A stretch of DNA of 23,418 bases, taken from the IMG/VR virus record IMGVR_UViG_3300005288_000820, positions 1-23,418 of that record, one strand, 5' to 3'. Source of the stretch: a virus. This document shows positions 7,161 to 13,830 of the stretch, piece after piece. Below the pieces are notes generated by a model. The model was given only the letters and a program-made list of their open reading frames with translations, was not told where the DNA came from and ran no database searches. Within the stretch, counting starts at the first letter, position 1. Every line of letters starts with the position of its first letter. Position numbers and translations under genes: made by a program.

Positions 7161-7493
7161 TCACCTTCCCAACCGAGGCCCATTGGGTGCCTGGTTCAGC
7201 AAGTTGTACTTCTGCACTTTGTCCTTATCGTCGAAATAAACCGCCAAGACCTGTTGCTCCATTCCTGAACCAAACGGCCCGACGTACACGTACATCCAAT
7301 TGGCAGTCAGATGCCCTTCACTTCCATAACCCTGCCCAACAGGCGAGCCGAAGATCTCAACCATTTGATTGAATGTGGTTTCACCGATTTTTATCTGATC
7401 AATTTGGCTTTGACTGATCTTGTTTCCACTGCTGGCGCAGGATGCTACTGCTACCGACAAACCTACTACCCCGACCAACTCCATATAACGCAT
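7161..7493 (-). CDS. Small lipoprotein with SmpA/OmlA (BamE)-like fold
   Basis: The 110-residue product opens with a lipoprotein signal: MRYMELVGVVGLSVAVASCAS, lipobox VAS-C, lipidated Cys at about residue 19. The mature part, with ISQSQIDQIKIGETTFNQMVEIFGSP near residue 30, followed by beta strands WMYVYVG and QVLAVYFDDKDKVQKYNL, matches the SmpA/OmlA pattern (I..G.T...V...+G.P and a final F...G.+). The start follows TGGAG at about 10 nt. Host BamE helps outer-membrane protein assembly. As a phage gene between the Q position and the late promoter this is probably a lysogenic-conversion cargo gene (moron). The longer upstream frame lacks any such signal. Confidence 0.75.
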   Translation of the reverse strand: MRYMELVGVVGLSVAVASCASSGNKISQSQIDQIKIGETTFNQMVEIFGSPVGQGYGSEGHLTANWMYVYVGPFGSGMEQQVLAVYFDDKDKVQKYNLLNQAPNGPRLGR

Positions 7494-7560
7494 AGCACGC
7501 ACTCCAGTTTGCTGATCGGTTGACTGTAGCAAAGGACGTTTCTTTATTCCGTGCCAAAGC

Positions 7561-8256
7561 TCACGCAGCACTATCCAGCAGGAGTCCTTCAGCTTGCAGA
7601 ATCGCGTCCGCCTCACTCAGCGCCTCATTCACCATGTCATCCAGCACACCATGCACACCGGCACGCCAGCGGCGACGAGTCGACTCCGGCGTACCGTCTA
7701 TGTCCCAGGTGTTCATGTCGTAGAAGCTATCCTTCAACACGATCATGTCGACCGATCTCGACTCGGCCCTCTTGGCACTGGCATGACCCGCTGCAATGGC
7801 TGCCTTTACCATTGACTCCCGACGCCACTCAGGCATATCCAACGGGATATCCACAGATACCGATTGCACCAACTTCGGCTTTGCACCCTTGAGCTGTGGA
7901 ATGGCCCAAGTGGTGATTGCCTTGTACAGAAAAAGCTTCGGTGCCGGAGTACCGACAACCGCCTGAAGAGCAGCAATGGCCTGAACCTTCTTGCCTTTAT
8001 GCGTGCTGTACTTGGCCACCAGTGCATTCCAGAGCTTCGGCTCAAGCCCGTGGTGCAACCGAGCCGAAACCCAGCAATCAACCTGAGTGCGGTCAATCGT
8101 CTCGGCGCCACGTGATCTGACCAGTGTCGCCAGGTCACCACCCTCATCTTCTTCCGCCGAGTTGTATAGCTTCTGCCAGGCCTGCTTGCTGGTGTTGTCG
8201 ATTGCCTCTGCGGCGAGGGCCGAAACGACACCGCCAAGTACGCTGCTATAGATCAT
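7561..8256 (-). CDS. Conserved phage protein in the Q (late regulator) position
   Basis: This 231-residue soluble protein has an excellent ribosome binding site (GAGGGGAT) 6-8 nt before the chosen ATG. The Pro/Ala-rich upstream extension is therefore not used. Visible stretches are DCWVSARLHHGLEPKLWNALVAKYS, then HKGKKVQAIAALQAVV, SFYDMNTWDIDGTPESTRRRWR and a helical C-terminus (DDMVNEALSEADAILQAEGLL). The many Arg, Lys and Trp in helical context suggest nucleic-acid or polymerase contact. I do not recognise a named domain. It is the last gene before the lipoprotein and the late promoter, where lambda has antiterminator Q, so a late-regulator role is a reasonable inference from position only. 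Confidence 0.72.
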   Translation of the reverse strand: MIYSSVLGGVVSALAAEAIDNTSKQAWQKLYNSAEEDEGGDLATLVRSRGAETIDRTQVDCWVSARLHHGLEPKLWNALVAKYSTHKGKKVQAIAALQAVVGTPAPKLFLYKAITTWAIPQLKGAKPKLVQSVSVDIPLDMPEWRRESMVKAAIAAGHASAKRAESRSVDMIVLKDSFYDMNTWDIDGTPESTRRRWRAGVHGVLDDMVNEALSEADAILQAEGLLLDSAA

Positions 8257-8266
8257 CAATATCCCC

Positions 8267-8587
8267 TCAATCCCCGGTGTAGTTGGTGCCGCCGGCGCCG
8301 CGGCGGTTGTTCTGTTCGTATTGGCCATGCGGTCCACGTGGCGGCATCCGGCCGCGAAGCTCCTGGGCTTCTTTGGCTGACCGCTGGAGCATCAGGCTCA
8401 GTTGAGTGACCAGGTCCGACACCGGCAATGCCTCACCGGTTAACTCGGCAACCCACCCCGAGGCATTGCACTGGATGCAATCGATCTGATGGAAGACGCC
8501 GCTGACCACCGCCTTACCCTTGCATGCCGGGCACTGTTTGAGCGGGATCAGTTCCTTATTGAAGGCGGGGCCGTAACTCTTTTTCAT
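8267..8587 (-). CDS. Small zinc-ribbon protein (DnaJ-like CxxCxG pair), Q region
   Basis: This 106-residue protein carries CPACKGKA at residues 19-26 and CIQCNASG at about 37-44. The pair of CxxCxG/CxxCxxSG knuckles should bind one zinc ion, as in DnaJ-type motifs. Lambda-type Q antiterminators carry the same kind of paired knuckle. The C-terminus is polar and flexible (RGPHGQYEQNNRRGAGG). The start has GAGG about 10 nt upstream. The stop lies 10 bp before the following 231-residue gene, so the two are probably cotranscribed and may work together. The function is not established. Confidence 0.72.
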   Translation of the reverse strand: MKKSYGPAFNKELIPLKQCPACKGKAVVSGVFHQIDCIQCNASGWVAELTGEALPVSDLVTQLSLMLQRSAKEAQELRGRMPPRGPHGQYEQNNRRGAGGTNYTGD

Positions 8588-8592
8588 CGTTT

Positions 8593-9888
8593 TTAAACCT
8601 CGCCTATGGTTGATTCTTGATTGGCCTCGCAGGCCTTGTGTTCTGTAGCTTTCAGCGCTTTACCGGAATCTCCGAATCTAACGCCGGTCAACATATGAAT
8701 CTGGTCAAATCCCTTCGTATCTAGATGCGCGTGCCACTGCTCCAGAGCGTCGCGTTTACGGCTCATGACATCCGACTGGATATACACCTTCACGTTGTGG
8801 CCCATGGCGTGGTTGATCAGCAGCTCGCCGATCAGGTGATCGATGCCAATGTCTGCCCAACCGGTACGGGCGACTTTGCGCAAGTCATGGCTGGTCCACT
8901 CGCCTTGTCCCAGCCGCACGAACACTGCACTCGCCTGCCCTTCACTGAGCGCTTTTCCGTTGCGAGACGGGAACAGGAACTGACCGTCATATCCATTAGC
9001 ACGCTGGATTTCGCGATAACTGATCAGCACCCTGCGCACCTGATCGGTCAGCGGCAGGTGATGCTCGACGCCCGTCTTGGTGTGCTCGGCCGGAATGAAC
9101 CACTCGCGCTCGGCCAGGCTGACGTGCGACCAGCGTGCCTGCCGGGTTTCGCCGATGCGGGTGCCATGACAGAGCATCATCAGAGCCAACAGGGCGTCCG
9201 AAGGGTTGCTCGCCATAGCGCCGAGCAACCGAGTCATCAGGTCTTGGAGCTGGGTACCACGCAACCGAGAGGGCTTGATCCCAACCTTGGCTTTGGAGAA
9301 GTCGTTGAACTTCATGCTCGCCATTGGGTTGGACGAAATCAGGCCCAACTTGAACGCCTGACGGAAAGCCAGGGCCAGCAGCTGGAACACCGAACGCACG
9401 TAGTCGATGGAAATGCTTTCCTGCAACGGCCACATGAGCTGACTGTCGAGGGTTGCCTTGTCGATACCGGTCAGCGACAGGTCGCCCAAGCGCGGTATCA
9501 GGTGACACTTGATAGCCGAAGCACCGGTCTTCTTGCGCTTCTCTGACAAATTGCGGTCGCGGGCCATCCGATCGGCATACCAGGTCAAAAGCTCTCCGGT
9601 AGTGAGCCACGTTGAAAGCGTCGAGCTCTCGGCGGCAGCAACCCGAAGGCGCACTGCCGGCAACGCGGCCACGACCTGCTTCGTGCTCAGGTCTGGAAAC
9701 GCGCCGATCCTGTGCCAGGAGCGCTTGCTGAGCAAGTACCAAGATCCGCGCGATCGATTCTTCGCGAAGCGAAAGTGCAACGCCGGGTGACTCGCATCTC
9801 GTAGGTCGCGAACGTGAAGCTTCTTGGCGCTGCGCTCGATTTCGGCATCCGAAAGCTTCACGGTCAGTGTTTTCACTTGGGCGGTCAT
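8593..9888 (-). CDS. Tyrosine recombinase (internal integrase-family protein)
   Basis: This complete 431-residue tyrosine recombinase has the catalytic set intact: Arg244 (HGTRIGETR), Lys271 (HTKTG), His334-x-x-Arg337 (SHDLRKVARTG), His360 (LLINHAMGHN) and nucleophile Tyr369 (VKVYIQ). An N-terminal arm-type domain precedes a core-binding SAM-like domain (about 95-190). It sits inside the early-to-late operon, far from the attachment site, and overlaps the upstream ORF by 4 bp (ATGA). A different integrase at the prophage end is the likelier integration enzyme. This one may act in DNA inversion, resolution of multimers, or be a displaced integrase. The assignment to the superfamily is firm, its target unknown. 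Confidence 0.92.
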   Translation of the reverse strand: MTAQVKTLTVKLSDAEIERSAKKLHVRDLRDASHPALHFRFAKNRSRGSWYLLSKRSWHRIGAFPDLSTKQVVAALPAVRLRVAAAESSTLSTWLTTGELLTWYADRMARDRNLSEKRKKTGASAIKCHLIPRLGDLSLTGIDKATLDSQLMWPLQESISIDYVRSVFQLLALAFRQAFKLGLISSNPMASMKFNDFSKAKVGIKPSRLRGTQLQDLMTRLLGAMASNPSDALLALMMLCHGTRIGETRQARWSHVSLAEREWFIPAEHTKTGVEHHLPLTDQVRRVLISYREIQRANGYDGQFLFPSRNGKALSEGQASAVFVRLGQGEWTSHDLRKVARTGWADIGIDHLIGELLINHAMGHNVKVYIQSDVMSRKRDALEQWHAHLDTKGFDQIHMLTGVRFGDSGKALKATEHKACEANQESTIGEV

Positions 9889-10094
9889 AGCGGGTTACCT
9901 ACTGGAGCCAGAAGATCGACGACTTGAAAGGTGTTCGGCCACATCGATGCGCCATAACGCTCGGCCATTGCCTGATCAACAAACAACGCCAATGCGTGAT
10001 CGGGAGTGCTCCCTAGATCCCACTTGAAAGAGCAACAGAACACGGCGAATCGATAGTTATTCGGGTCAGGAACAGCCAACAGGCGATCAGGCAT
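9885..10094 (-). CDS. Hypothetical 69-residue phage protein
   Basis: This small ORF is tied to its neighbours by overlaps: 8 bp with the P-like gene upstream and ATGA with the recombinase downstream. The ATG has GAGGG with an 8-nt gap. The protein (MPDRLLAVPDPNNYRFAVFC and onward) contains an aromatic-rich middle (FAVFCCSFKWDLG), HALALFVDQAMAERYGASMWPNTFQVVDL and no membrane segment. It is a compact mixed alpha/beta protein of unknown role, probably part of the replication-recombination segment. Confidence 0.7.
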   Translation of the reverse strand: MPDRLLAVPDPNNYRFAVFCCSFKWDLGSTPDHALALFVDQAMAERYGASMWPNTFQVVDLLAPVGNPL

Positions 10095-10848
10095 CGGAGT
10101 GGCCCTCGATAGTATTTTTTTTTCGAATACCGAGACGAGCCAGCAACTGAGCACGGGCGGCCTGGCCATCGACTGGAATGGATTGCCGAACCATGGTTGC
10201 TAGTAGTCGCGCATCACCATATTCCTGGGCCAGTTGCACTTCAGCTTTCTGCGAGTCGTGCCCGATGCCGACGGCGATATCCTCAAGCGGTTTGCCCTGG
10301 ACCAACATCCGGATGGTGATGTCGTAGGCCCGATCGAAGACCTTGCTGGCCTTCTCCGACACCAGGCTGTTCAGGTTATGCATCTCGCACTGGAGCGCCG
10401 CATGACGCACCGCTGGGTGCGACCACACACGGGAAGAGGCGCGGCTCGGGTCCAAATTGACCAGCGCTTCACGGAAAGCCTTATCGTGCGAAGGGACGCC
10501 CAACATCTCAAGCGTTGGCTGGCACCACTTCACGAACTTGCCAACGCTCGGCGCGAAATCGCCGCCGTACTGTCGGCAGTTCTGAAGCCCGTACCGGATC
10601 TGCTCAAGGGTATTGATTCCGGCGACGATGAACGCCTTGATCCAGCTACGCTTTGCAGCTCGCAAAGCATCATCGTCGGGCCAGGCTTGTTTCCAGGCCG
10701 GAAAAATCGCCTGTAGCTCTTTGAACAGTGCGTTAACGACGTCGGTGGTGCCAGGCGGCAGTTGCTTCGGTTGAACCAGCGCAACGGGTGGCAGGTTTCC
10801 CATTTTGCTGAGCAGTTGAGTAGCACTACGCGGCGCTTTCATCTCCAT
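10087..10848 (-). CDS. Replication protein P-like helicase loader
   Basis: This 253-residue protein follows the O-like initiator with a TGATG overlap, exactly as P follows O in lambda. Lambda P brings the host DnaB helicase to the O-bound origin. The sequence matches the replication-P family pattern: DVVNALFKELQAIFPAWKQAWPDDDALRAAKRSW, then AGINTLEQIRYGLQNCRQYGGDFAPSVGKFVKWCQP, a conserved block of phage P proteins. It ends with a basic segment (LLARLGIRKKN). GGGGGA lies 6 nt before the chosen ATG; an overlapping GTG one codon upstream is an alternative. Confidence 0.88.
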   Translation of the reverse strand: MEMKAPRSATQLLSKMGNLPPVALVQPKQLPPGTTDVVNALFKELQAIFPAWKQAWPDDDALRAAKRSWIKAFIVAGINTLEQIRYGLQNCRQYGGDFAPSVGKFVKWCQPTLEMLGVPSHDKAFREALVNLDPSRASSRVWSHPAVRHAALQCEMHNLNSLVSEKASKVFDRAYDITIRMLVQGKPLEDIAVGIGHDSQKAEVQLAQEYGDARLLATMVRQSIPVDGQAARAQLLARLGIRKKNTIEGHSDA

Positions 10849-11639
10849 CACAAATCCCCCAGATCATCAGCCCAGCTAGAGTCATCGAAGTCAGGCGGCG
10901 CAGATTGGTCTCCGGCACGCTTCACCTGCTCACGCTTGATCCACTTGACCAGTCGAAAGCACCAGCCAGATGGGCTGTCGACGGTCACAGGCTTGGCAAC
11001 GAAGAAGCCCTTGAAATCAGCGAACAACTCATCAGTCACCGATTCAGCAGGCAGCCCGGCGATTGCGAGTTGATCAGCCAATCCCTTTTCGCTCGGTACC
11101 CAGGTGGCGAACATGGCGAAGCGTTGGCGTTCATCCAGTGCATCGATGGCGGCTTGGTCCTGCTCGGCGATCACATCGGAAATCTCGCGCTGCAGCTGCT
11201 GTTCGGTTCCTTGATGGTTAATTGACGTATTGGGTGCAGCCGCTGCACCCCGTTCTGTTCCGGACTGCACCCCGTTCTGTAGTGAGTTGCACCCCGTTGC
11301 GTCATTTGCACCCCGGTTTGTACGGGGTGCAGGAATTGCACCCCGCGAGAGTTGAAGGTCGTAAACGACTGGGCGACGGTCATGACGATCAATGTGCACG
11401 GCGGCAATGGCTTGATTGCCCTTCTGGATCAGCCCGCATTTCTCTAGATCATCCAACTTGTAGCGGACCGTACGCTCTGAAAGGCCAGTGTCCTGGGACA
11501 AAGTCGAAGCAGAAGGGAATGCACCAGCGCCGTTGGAGCCGGCATAGTTGGCCAGGCACAGCAGCACATGACGAGCGCTTGAGTCTTTCAGGGATTGGGT
11601 GGGCAGAGAGAGCGCCCATGACATTGCTTGGACACTCAC
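10848..11639 (-). CDS. Replication initiator, O-like (winged helix plus DnaT-like C-terminus)
   Basis: This protein recognises the phage origin. Residues 1-90 form a winged helix-turn-helix (SARHVLLCLANYAG, FPSASTLSQDTGLSERTVRYKLDDLEKCGLI). A low-complexity linker (about 100-145) follows, whose DNA carries the origin repeats. The C-terminus (MFATWVPSEKGLADQLAIAG, DELFADFKGFFVAKP, SGWCFRLVKWIKREQ) resembles the DnaT/primosomal DNA-binding domain seen in many phage initiators. The start is GTG, overlapping the preceding stop (GTGA), with AAGGAA 8 nt before; an ATG at codon 6 is an alternative. Downstream it is coupled to the P-like gene. Confidence 0.88.
   Translation of the reverse strand: MSVQAMSWALSLPTQSLKDSSARHVLLCLANYAGSNGAGAFPSASTLSQDTGLSERTVRYKLDDLEKCGLIQKGNQAIAAVHIDRHDRRPVVYDLQLSRGAIPAPRTNRGANDATGCNSLQNGVQSGTERGAAAAPNTSINHQGTEQQLQREISDVIAEQDQAAIDALDERQRFAMFATWVPSEKGLADQLAIAGLPAESVTDELFADFKGFFVAKPVTVDSPSGWCFRLVKWIKREQVKRAGDQSAPPDFDDSSWADDLGDL
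11231..11345. repeat. Replication origin iterons inside the O-like gene
   Basis: TGCACCCCG occurs directly at 11244, 11266, 11288, 11307 and 11337, and inverted at 11323-11331. A weaker inverted copy (TGGGTGCA) is at 11231-11238. The first three are exactly 22 bp apart. The 11307 and inverted copies form a dyad of two 9-bp arms around a 7-bp centre. The repeats fall in all three codon phases of the gene, giving RGA, TGC and NGV in the protein, so selection acts on DNA. Lambda's origin likewise sits inside O as iterons bound by O. Confidence 0.85.
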
Positions 11640-11800
11640 AGCGTAATTCCTTGAAGTTGTTCAGCCAGCGTGACGATGCCTGATCGAGTTACCATCACGT
11701 TGATGCCGCACACAACATGGTGATGATGTTTGCCGGTGAGTTCGATGATCTTCCGGCTCAACATAGTGACCGTATTGCCCGGAGCAACAATCGTGTTCAT
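11636..11800 (-). CDS. Hypothetical 54-residue protein upstream of O
   Basis: This short gene starts with ATG six nt after TGGGG and ends by overlapping the GTG start of the O-like gene (GTGA). The product begins MNTIVAPGNTVTMLSRKIIE and contains a four-His run (TGKHHHHVVCGINVMV). It is basic in the first half and has no membrane segment. Possible roles include a translational leader for O or a small DNA-binding protein. I cannot assign it to a family. The coupling to O is the main evidence that it is real. Confidence 0.6.
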   Translation of the reverse strand: MNTIVAPGNTVTMLSRKIIELTGKHHHHVVCGINVMVTRSGIVTLAEQLQGITL

Positions 11801-11833
11801 AATGGCCCCACATTGTTTTATCGTTGTTGAAAG

Positions 11834-11858
11834 AGCCGGGTTGCAGCCCGGCTTTTTT
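11834..11858 (+). terminator. Terminator between CII and O, U-tract on the plus strand
   Basis: A perfect 7-bp stem AGCCGGG/CCCGGCT with loop TTGCAG is followed by six T on the plus strand. The downstream genes and transcripts known here run on the minus strand, where the hairpin is followed only by CTTTC. It would therefore stop a plus-strand transcript antisense to the small ORF, in the place of lambda oop, or act weakly on pR transcripts. On the minus strand GCTCTTTCAACAA follows the stem, which resembles a boxA with one extra base. Confidence 0.55.
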
Positions 11859-11869
11859 GTGTCTGCGAT

Positions 11870-12292
11870 TCAGGCGGCCTTGAGCGACTCGCGGAGAACC
11901 TGAAGTGCGTCGATCGCCTCAAGGATCGCTTTCTCGCCTTGGGCTTTTTCGTGCTGACTGATGTGGTTGTCCTCGGCAGCATCAAAAATTAGCCGGCCAA
12001 CATCCCCGCACTCTGCCGAAAGCTGCCCAAGCGCAACCATCAACGGCTTGACCGCAGGCTTTTCCCGCGCAATTAAGTCGAACCCGAACTGATCGGCCAG
12101 AGCGGTCAATGGGCGCATGTCACCGGTGTGCAGCAGAACGCCGAACAAATGTTCGATAGTCAGGTGATGCGCGGCGTTGTCCGGGTTGGAGCGCTGAAGC
12201 AGGCTCACATGCGACATGCACATTTTCCCTGCCAGCTTCTCTGCCCCGCTTTCCTTGATGGTGGTGTGGCAAGCCCTCAAGAAATCTTCCAT
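11870..12292 (-). CDS. CII-type phage regulatory protein
   Basis: This 140-residue protein lies between cro and the replication genes. The N-terminal half has the order typical of the phage regulatory CII (CP76-like) family: a helix (MEDFLRACHTTIKES), GAEKLAGKMCMSHVSLLQRSNPDNAAHHLTIEHL as a helix-turn-helix, then LLHTGDMRPLTALADQFGFDL. The C-terminus is a helical bundle (QHEKAQGEKAILEAIDALQVLRESL). Such proteins take part in the lysis-lysogeny decision as transcription activators; the target promoter was not identified. GAGG lies 8-9 nt before the ATG. It is transcribed from pR after cro. Confidence 0.82.
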   Translation of the reverse strand: MEDFLRACHTTIKESGAEKLAGKMCMSHVSLLQRSNPDNAAHHLTIEHLFGVLLHTGDMRPLTALADQFGFDLIAREKPAVKPLMVALGQLSAECGDVGRLIFDAAEDNHISQHEKAQGEKAILEAIDALQVLRESLKAA

Positions 12293-12385
12293 TCGTAAAA
12301 CCTCAAATTTGTTTCTGTGGCGCCCTGCCAGTGCGTGGGCGAAAATTTGTTCAATGGATGGTTGACTGTGTTGCTATGCAGCGGA

Positions 12386-12586
12386 CTAGGACCGCGTTGT
12401 TCGCATGCACAGCTCACGCGCAGTAACTTTTCCACCGGTTAACTCTTCAGCCTTGAATGCCTTTTCGGCGCCCATCGGGTGAATCCCGGCCACCCAGTAC
12501 GAAACTGCGGCCTGGGAAACGTCGAGCGCCAAAGCTGTTTTTGTTTGCCCGCCGAAGAAGTCGACGAGCCTTTCGATAGGGGTCAT
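12386..12586 (-). CDS. Cro-like repressor
   Basis: This 66-residue helix-turn-helix protein (TPIERLVDFFGGQTKTALALDVSQAAVSYWVAG) is divergent from cI across the operator region. The pattern GGQTKTALALDVSQAAVSYW is that of Cro/YdaS-type phage repressors, with SQAAVSYW the recognition helix. A near-perfect Shine-Dalgarno AGGAGGG lies 7 nt before the ATG. It is the first gene of the pR operon and should bind the ATAAG-N4-CTTAT operators to shut off cI and early transcription in the lytic cycle. Confidence 0.9.
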   Translation of the reverse strand: MTPIERLVDFFGGQTKTALALDVSQAAVSYWVAGIHPMGAEKAFKAEELTGGKVTARELCMRTTRS

Positions 12587-12601
12587 ATGAGAGCCCTCCT
12601 A

Positions 12602-12662
12602 ATAAGCATGCTTATATCCTAAGTAGAAGGACACTTATTTGCAAGCCGATAAGGGAACTTAT
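12602..12662. promoter_or_regulatory. Right operator region: three repressor sites
   Basis: Three 14-bp sites share ATAAG-N4-CTTAT. They are ATAAGCATGCTTAT (12602-12615, perfect palindrome), AGAAGGACACTTAT (12625-12638, 10/14 to the first) and ATAAGGGAACTTAT (12649-12662, both half-sites perfect). Starts are 23 and 24 bp apart, as in lambda OR. The cro-side site covers the pR start, the middle lies between the pR hexamers, and the cI-side site overlaps the pRM -10. Confidence 0.88.
12616..12644 (-). promoter_or_regulatory. pR promoter (drives cro, cII, O, P)
   Basis: On the minus strand, -35 TTGCAA (12639-12644), a 17-bp spacer and -10 TAGGAT (12616-12621) place the start near 12609. That is inside the palindromic operator and about 23 nt before the cro ATG. 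Bound repressor at the first two operators would block it. Confidence 0.65.
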
Positions 12663-12665
12663 AAA
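12638..12665 (+). promoter_or_regulatory. pRM promoter (drives cI)
   Basis: On the plus strand, -10 TATAAA (12660-12665) and a weak -35 TTTGCA (12638-12643), 16 bp apart, give a start near 12672. This is only about 3 nt before the cI ATG, so the cI mRNA would be leaderless or nearly so. The -35 abuts the middle operator, which suits activation by bound CI. Confidence 0.55.
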
Positions 12666-12674
12666 TTCCAGCGG

Positions 12675-13331
12675 ATGAGCACACTCGCCGAAAGAATCAA
12701 ATCCGCACGAAATCACGCCAAGCTGACGCAGAAAGCCCTCGCCCTAAAGGTGGGGGTCGAGCAGCCAGTGATTTCGCAGCTGGAGACAGGAAAGAACCTT
12801 CAAAGCGCACACCTGCCAAAAATTGCACATGTGTGTGGGGTGAACGCTATTTGGCTCTCCGAGAACATTGGGCCTATGACTGGCTCGAGCACTGTCGACT
12901 CAAACGTAAGCAACGCTCGCCAACCCGCTGAGTCCTACCGCTACCCGGTTATCAGCTGGGTCGCCGCCGGCGCCTGGGCTGAAGCTGTTGAGCCCTACCC
13001 TGCCGGATTCTCTGATCGATACGAGTTTTCCGAATACGACTCGAAGGGCGCTGCTTTCTGGCTTGAGGTCAAAGGAGACTCGATGACTTCACCCGTCGGG
13101 CAAAGCGTCACCGAAGGCACTCTGATTCTCGTGGACACCGAAGCCGAGGCAGCACCTGGCAAGCTGGTGATCGCCAAGCTGCCTGCTAGCAACGAGGCGA
13201 CGTTCAAGAAGCTCGTCAATGATGGCGGGAGACTTTTCTTAAAGCCGCTGAACCCTGGGTACCCGATTGAACCGTTTGACGAGCATTGCCGGATCGTGGG
13301 CGTCGTCGTACGGGCGCTGCAGAAGTTCTGA
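12675..13331 (+). CDS. CI-like prophage repressor (helix-turn-helix, LexA-type S24 self-cleaving)
   Basis: This is the maintenance repressor. Residues 3-60 form a Cro/CI helix-turn-helix (LAERIKSARNHAKLTQKALALKVGVEQPVISQLETGK). The C-terminal half is a peptidase S24 domain: cleavage site Ala98-Gly99 in WVAAGAW, nucleophile Ser136 in KGDSMTSP, general base about Lys178 in EATFKKL. RecA-stimulated self-cleavage and SOS induction are therefore expected. I chose the ATG directly at the conserved domain; the upstream frame runs through the operators. There is no strong Shine-Dalgarno, which fits a near-leaderless mRNA. The 69-residue ORF follows after 2 bp. Confidence 0.93.
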   Translation: MSTLAERIKSARNHAKLTQKALALKVGVEQPVISQLETGKNLQSAHLPKIAHVCGVNAIWLSENIGPMTGSSTVDSNVSNARQPAESYRYPVISWVAAGAWAEAVEPYPAGFSDRYEFSEYDSKGAAFWLEVKGDSMTSPVGQSVTEGTLILVDTEAEAAPGKLVIAKLPASNEATFKKLVNDGGRLFLKPLNPGYPIEPFDEHCRIVGVVVRALQKF

Positions 13332-13333
13332 CA

Positions 13334-13543
13334 ATGCCAAAGAAGCGGCCGGCAGACCCCACTACAGCAACCGCTGCAGACATTGAAAGATCTATCCAAG
13401 CCCTGAATAAAATGGCTGAACGTCTTTGGGGAGATAGTCGAGAGACCGAGGCGAAAGCCCTCCTTGATGCCTTGGATTCTCTAAACCGGGCGCTAGACCG
13501 GATCAGGATTGGCGAAAGTCGCAGGGTTGTTACTCTTCATTGA
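13334..13543 (+). CDS. Small helical protein cotranscribed with cI
   Basis: The ATG lies two bases after the cI stop, so the gene should be expressed in the lysogen from pRM. The 69-residue product is helical and charged: KKRPADPTTATAADIERSIQALNKMAERLWG, then RETEAKALLDALDSLNRALDRI. By eye the pattern of a helix, an acidic turn and a second amphipathic helix recurs in three other small proteins of this immunity segment. No domain is recognised. A repressor partner or exclusion factor is possible from position. Confidence 0.65.
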   Translation: MPKKRPADPTTATAADIERSIQALNKMAERLWGDSRETEAKALLDALDSLNRALDRIRIGESRRVVTLH

Positions 13544-13590
13544 GAACAGCCATGGACTCATTGAAAGGCCTAAAGCGGCCTGAGGCATAG

Positions 13591-13830
13591 ATGACACTCA
13601 CCAAACCCAACCAAGACCTAAAGCGCGACCTCCAGGGTGTCGCTTCTGATTTGAAATGGTCGGCAGTAGAGCTGATGCGAATTGCTGAGCGTGCCAGCCT
13701 GGCCGGGAATGAGCCTGACGCCCAAGCCATCATGCGCATGATCACGATCTTTCATAAAGATGAGGATCGGCTGACGGCGTATGCGGATGAGGTCGGGGCG
13801 GGCCGAGTGACGCGGGCGAAGGCTGAGTAG
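13591..13830 (+). CDS. Small helical protein, second of the cI-downstream set
   Basis: This 79-residue, mostly helical protein (KRDLQGVASDLKWSAVELMRIAERASLAGNEPDAQAIMRMI) ends in a basic tail. A TGAGGC Shine-Dalgarno precedes the ATG by about 6-9 nt. It shares the repeated plan of the other small proteins here: helix with A/E/L, a G-x-E turn, then a helix starting near A-x-x-+. A short hairpin AGGCC/GGCCT lies just upstream (13565-13580). Function unknown. Confidence 0.65.
   Translation: MTLTKPNQDLKRDLQGVASDLKWSAVELMRIAERASLAGNEPDAQAIMRMITIFHKDEDRLTAYADEVGAGRVTRAKAE

Noticed and set aside
7536-7560. TGGCACG resembling a sigma-54 -24 element upstream of the lipoprotein
   Set aside because: The matching -12 TTGC element is missing at the required spacing.
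8996-9742. Minus-strand 248-codon frame inside the internal recombinase
   Set aside because: Overlaps the recombinase in another frame; composition is that of an out-of-frame reading, and the recombinase frame carries all catalytic motifs.
11231-11345. CRISPR-like array
   Set aside because: Nine-base repeats with 10-21 bp gaps and inverted copies inside a coding sequence fit origin iterons, not CRISPR.
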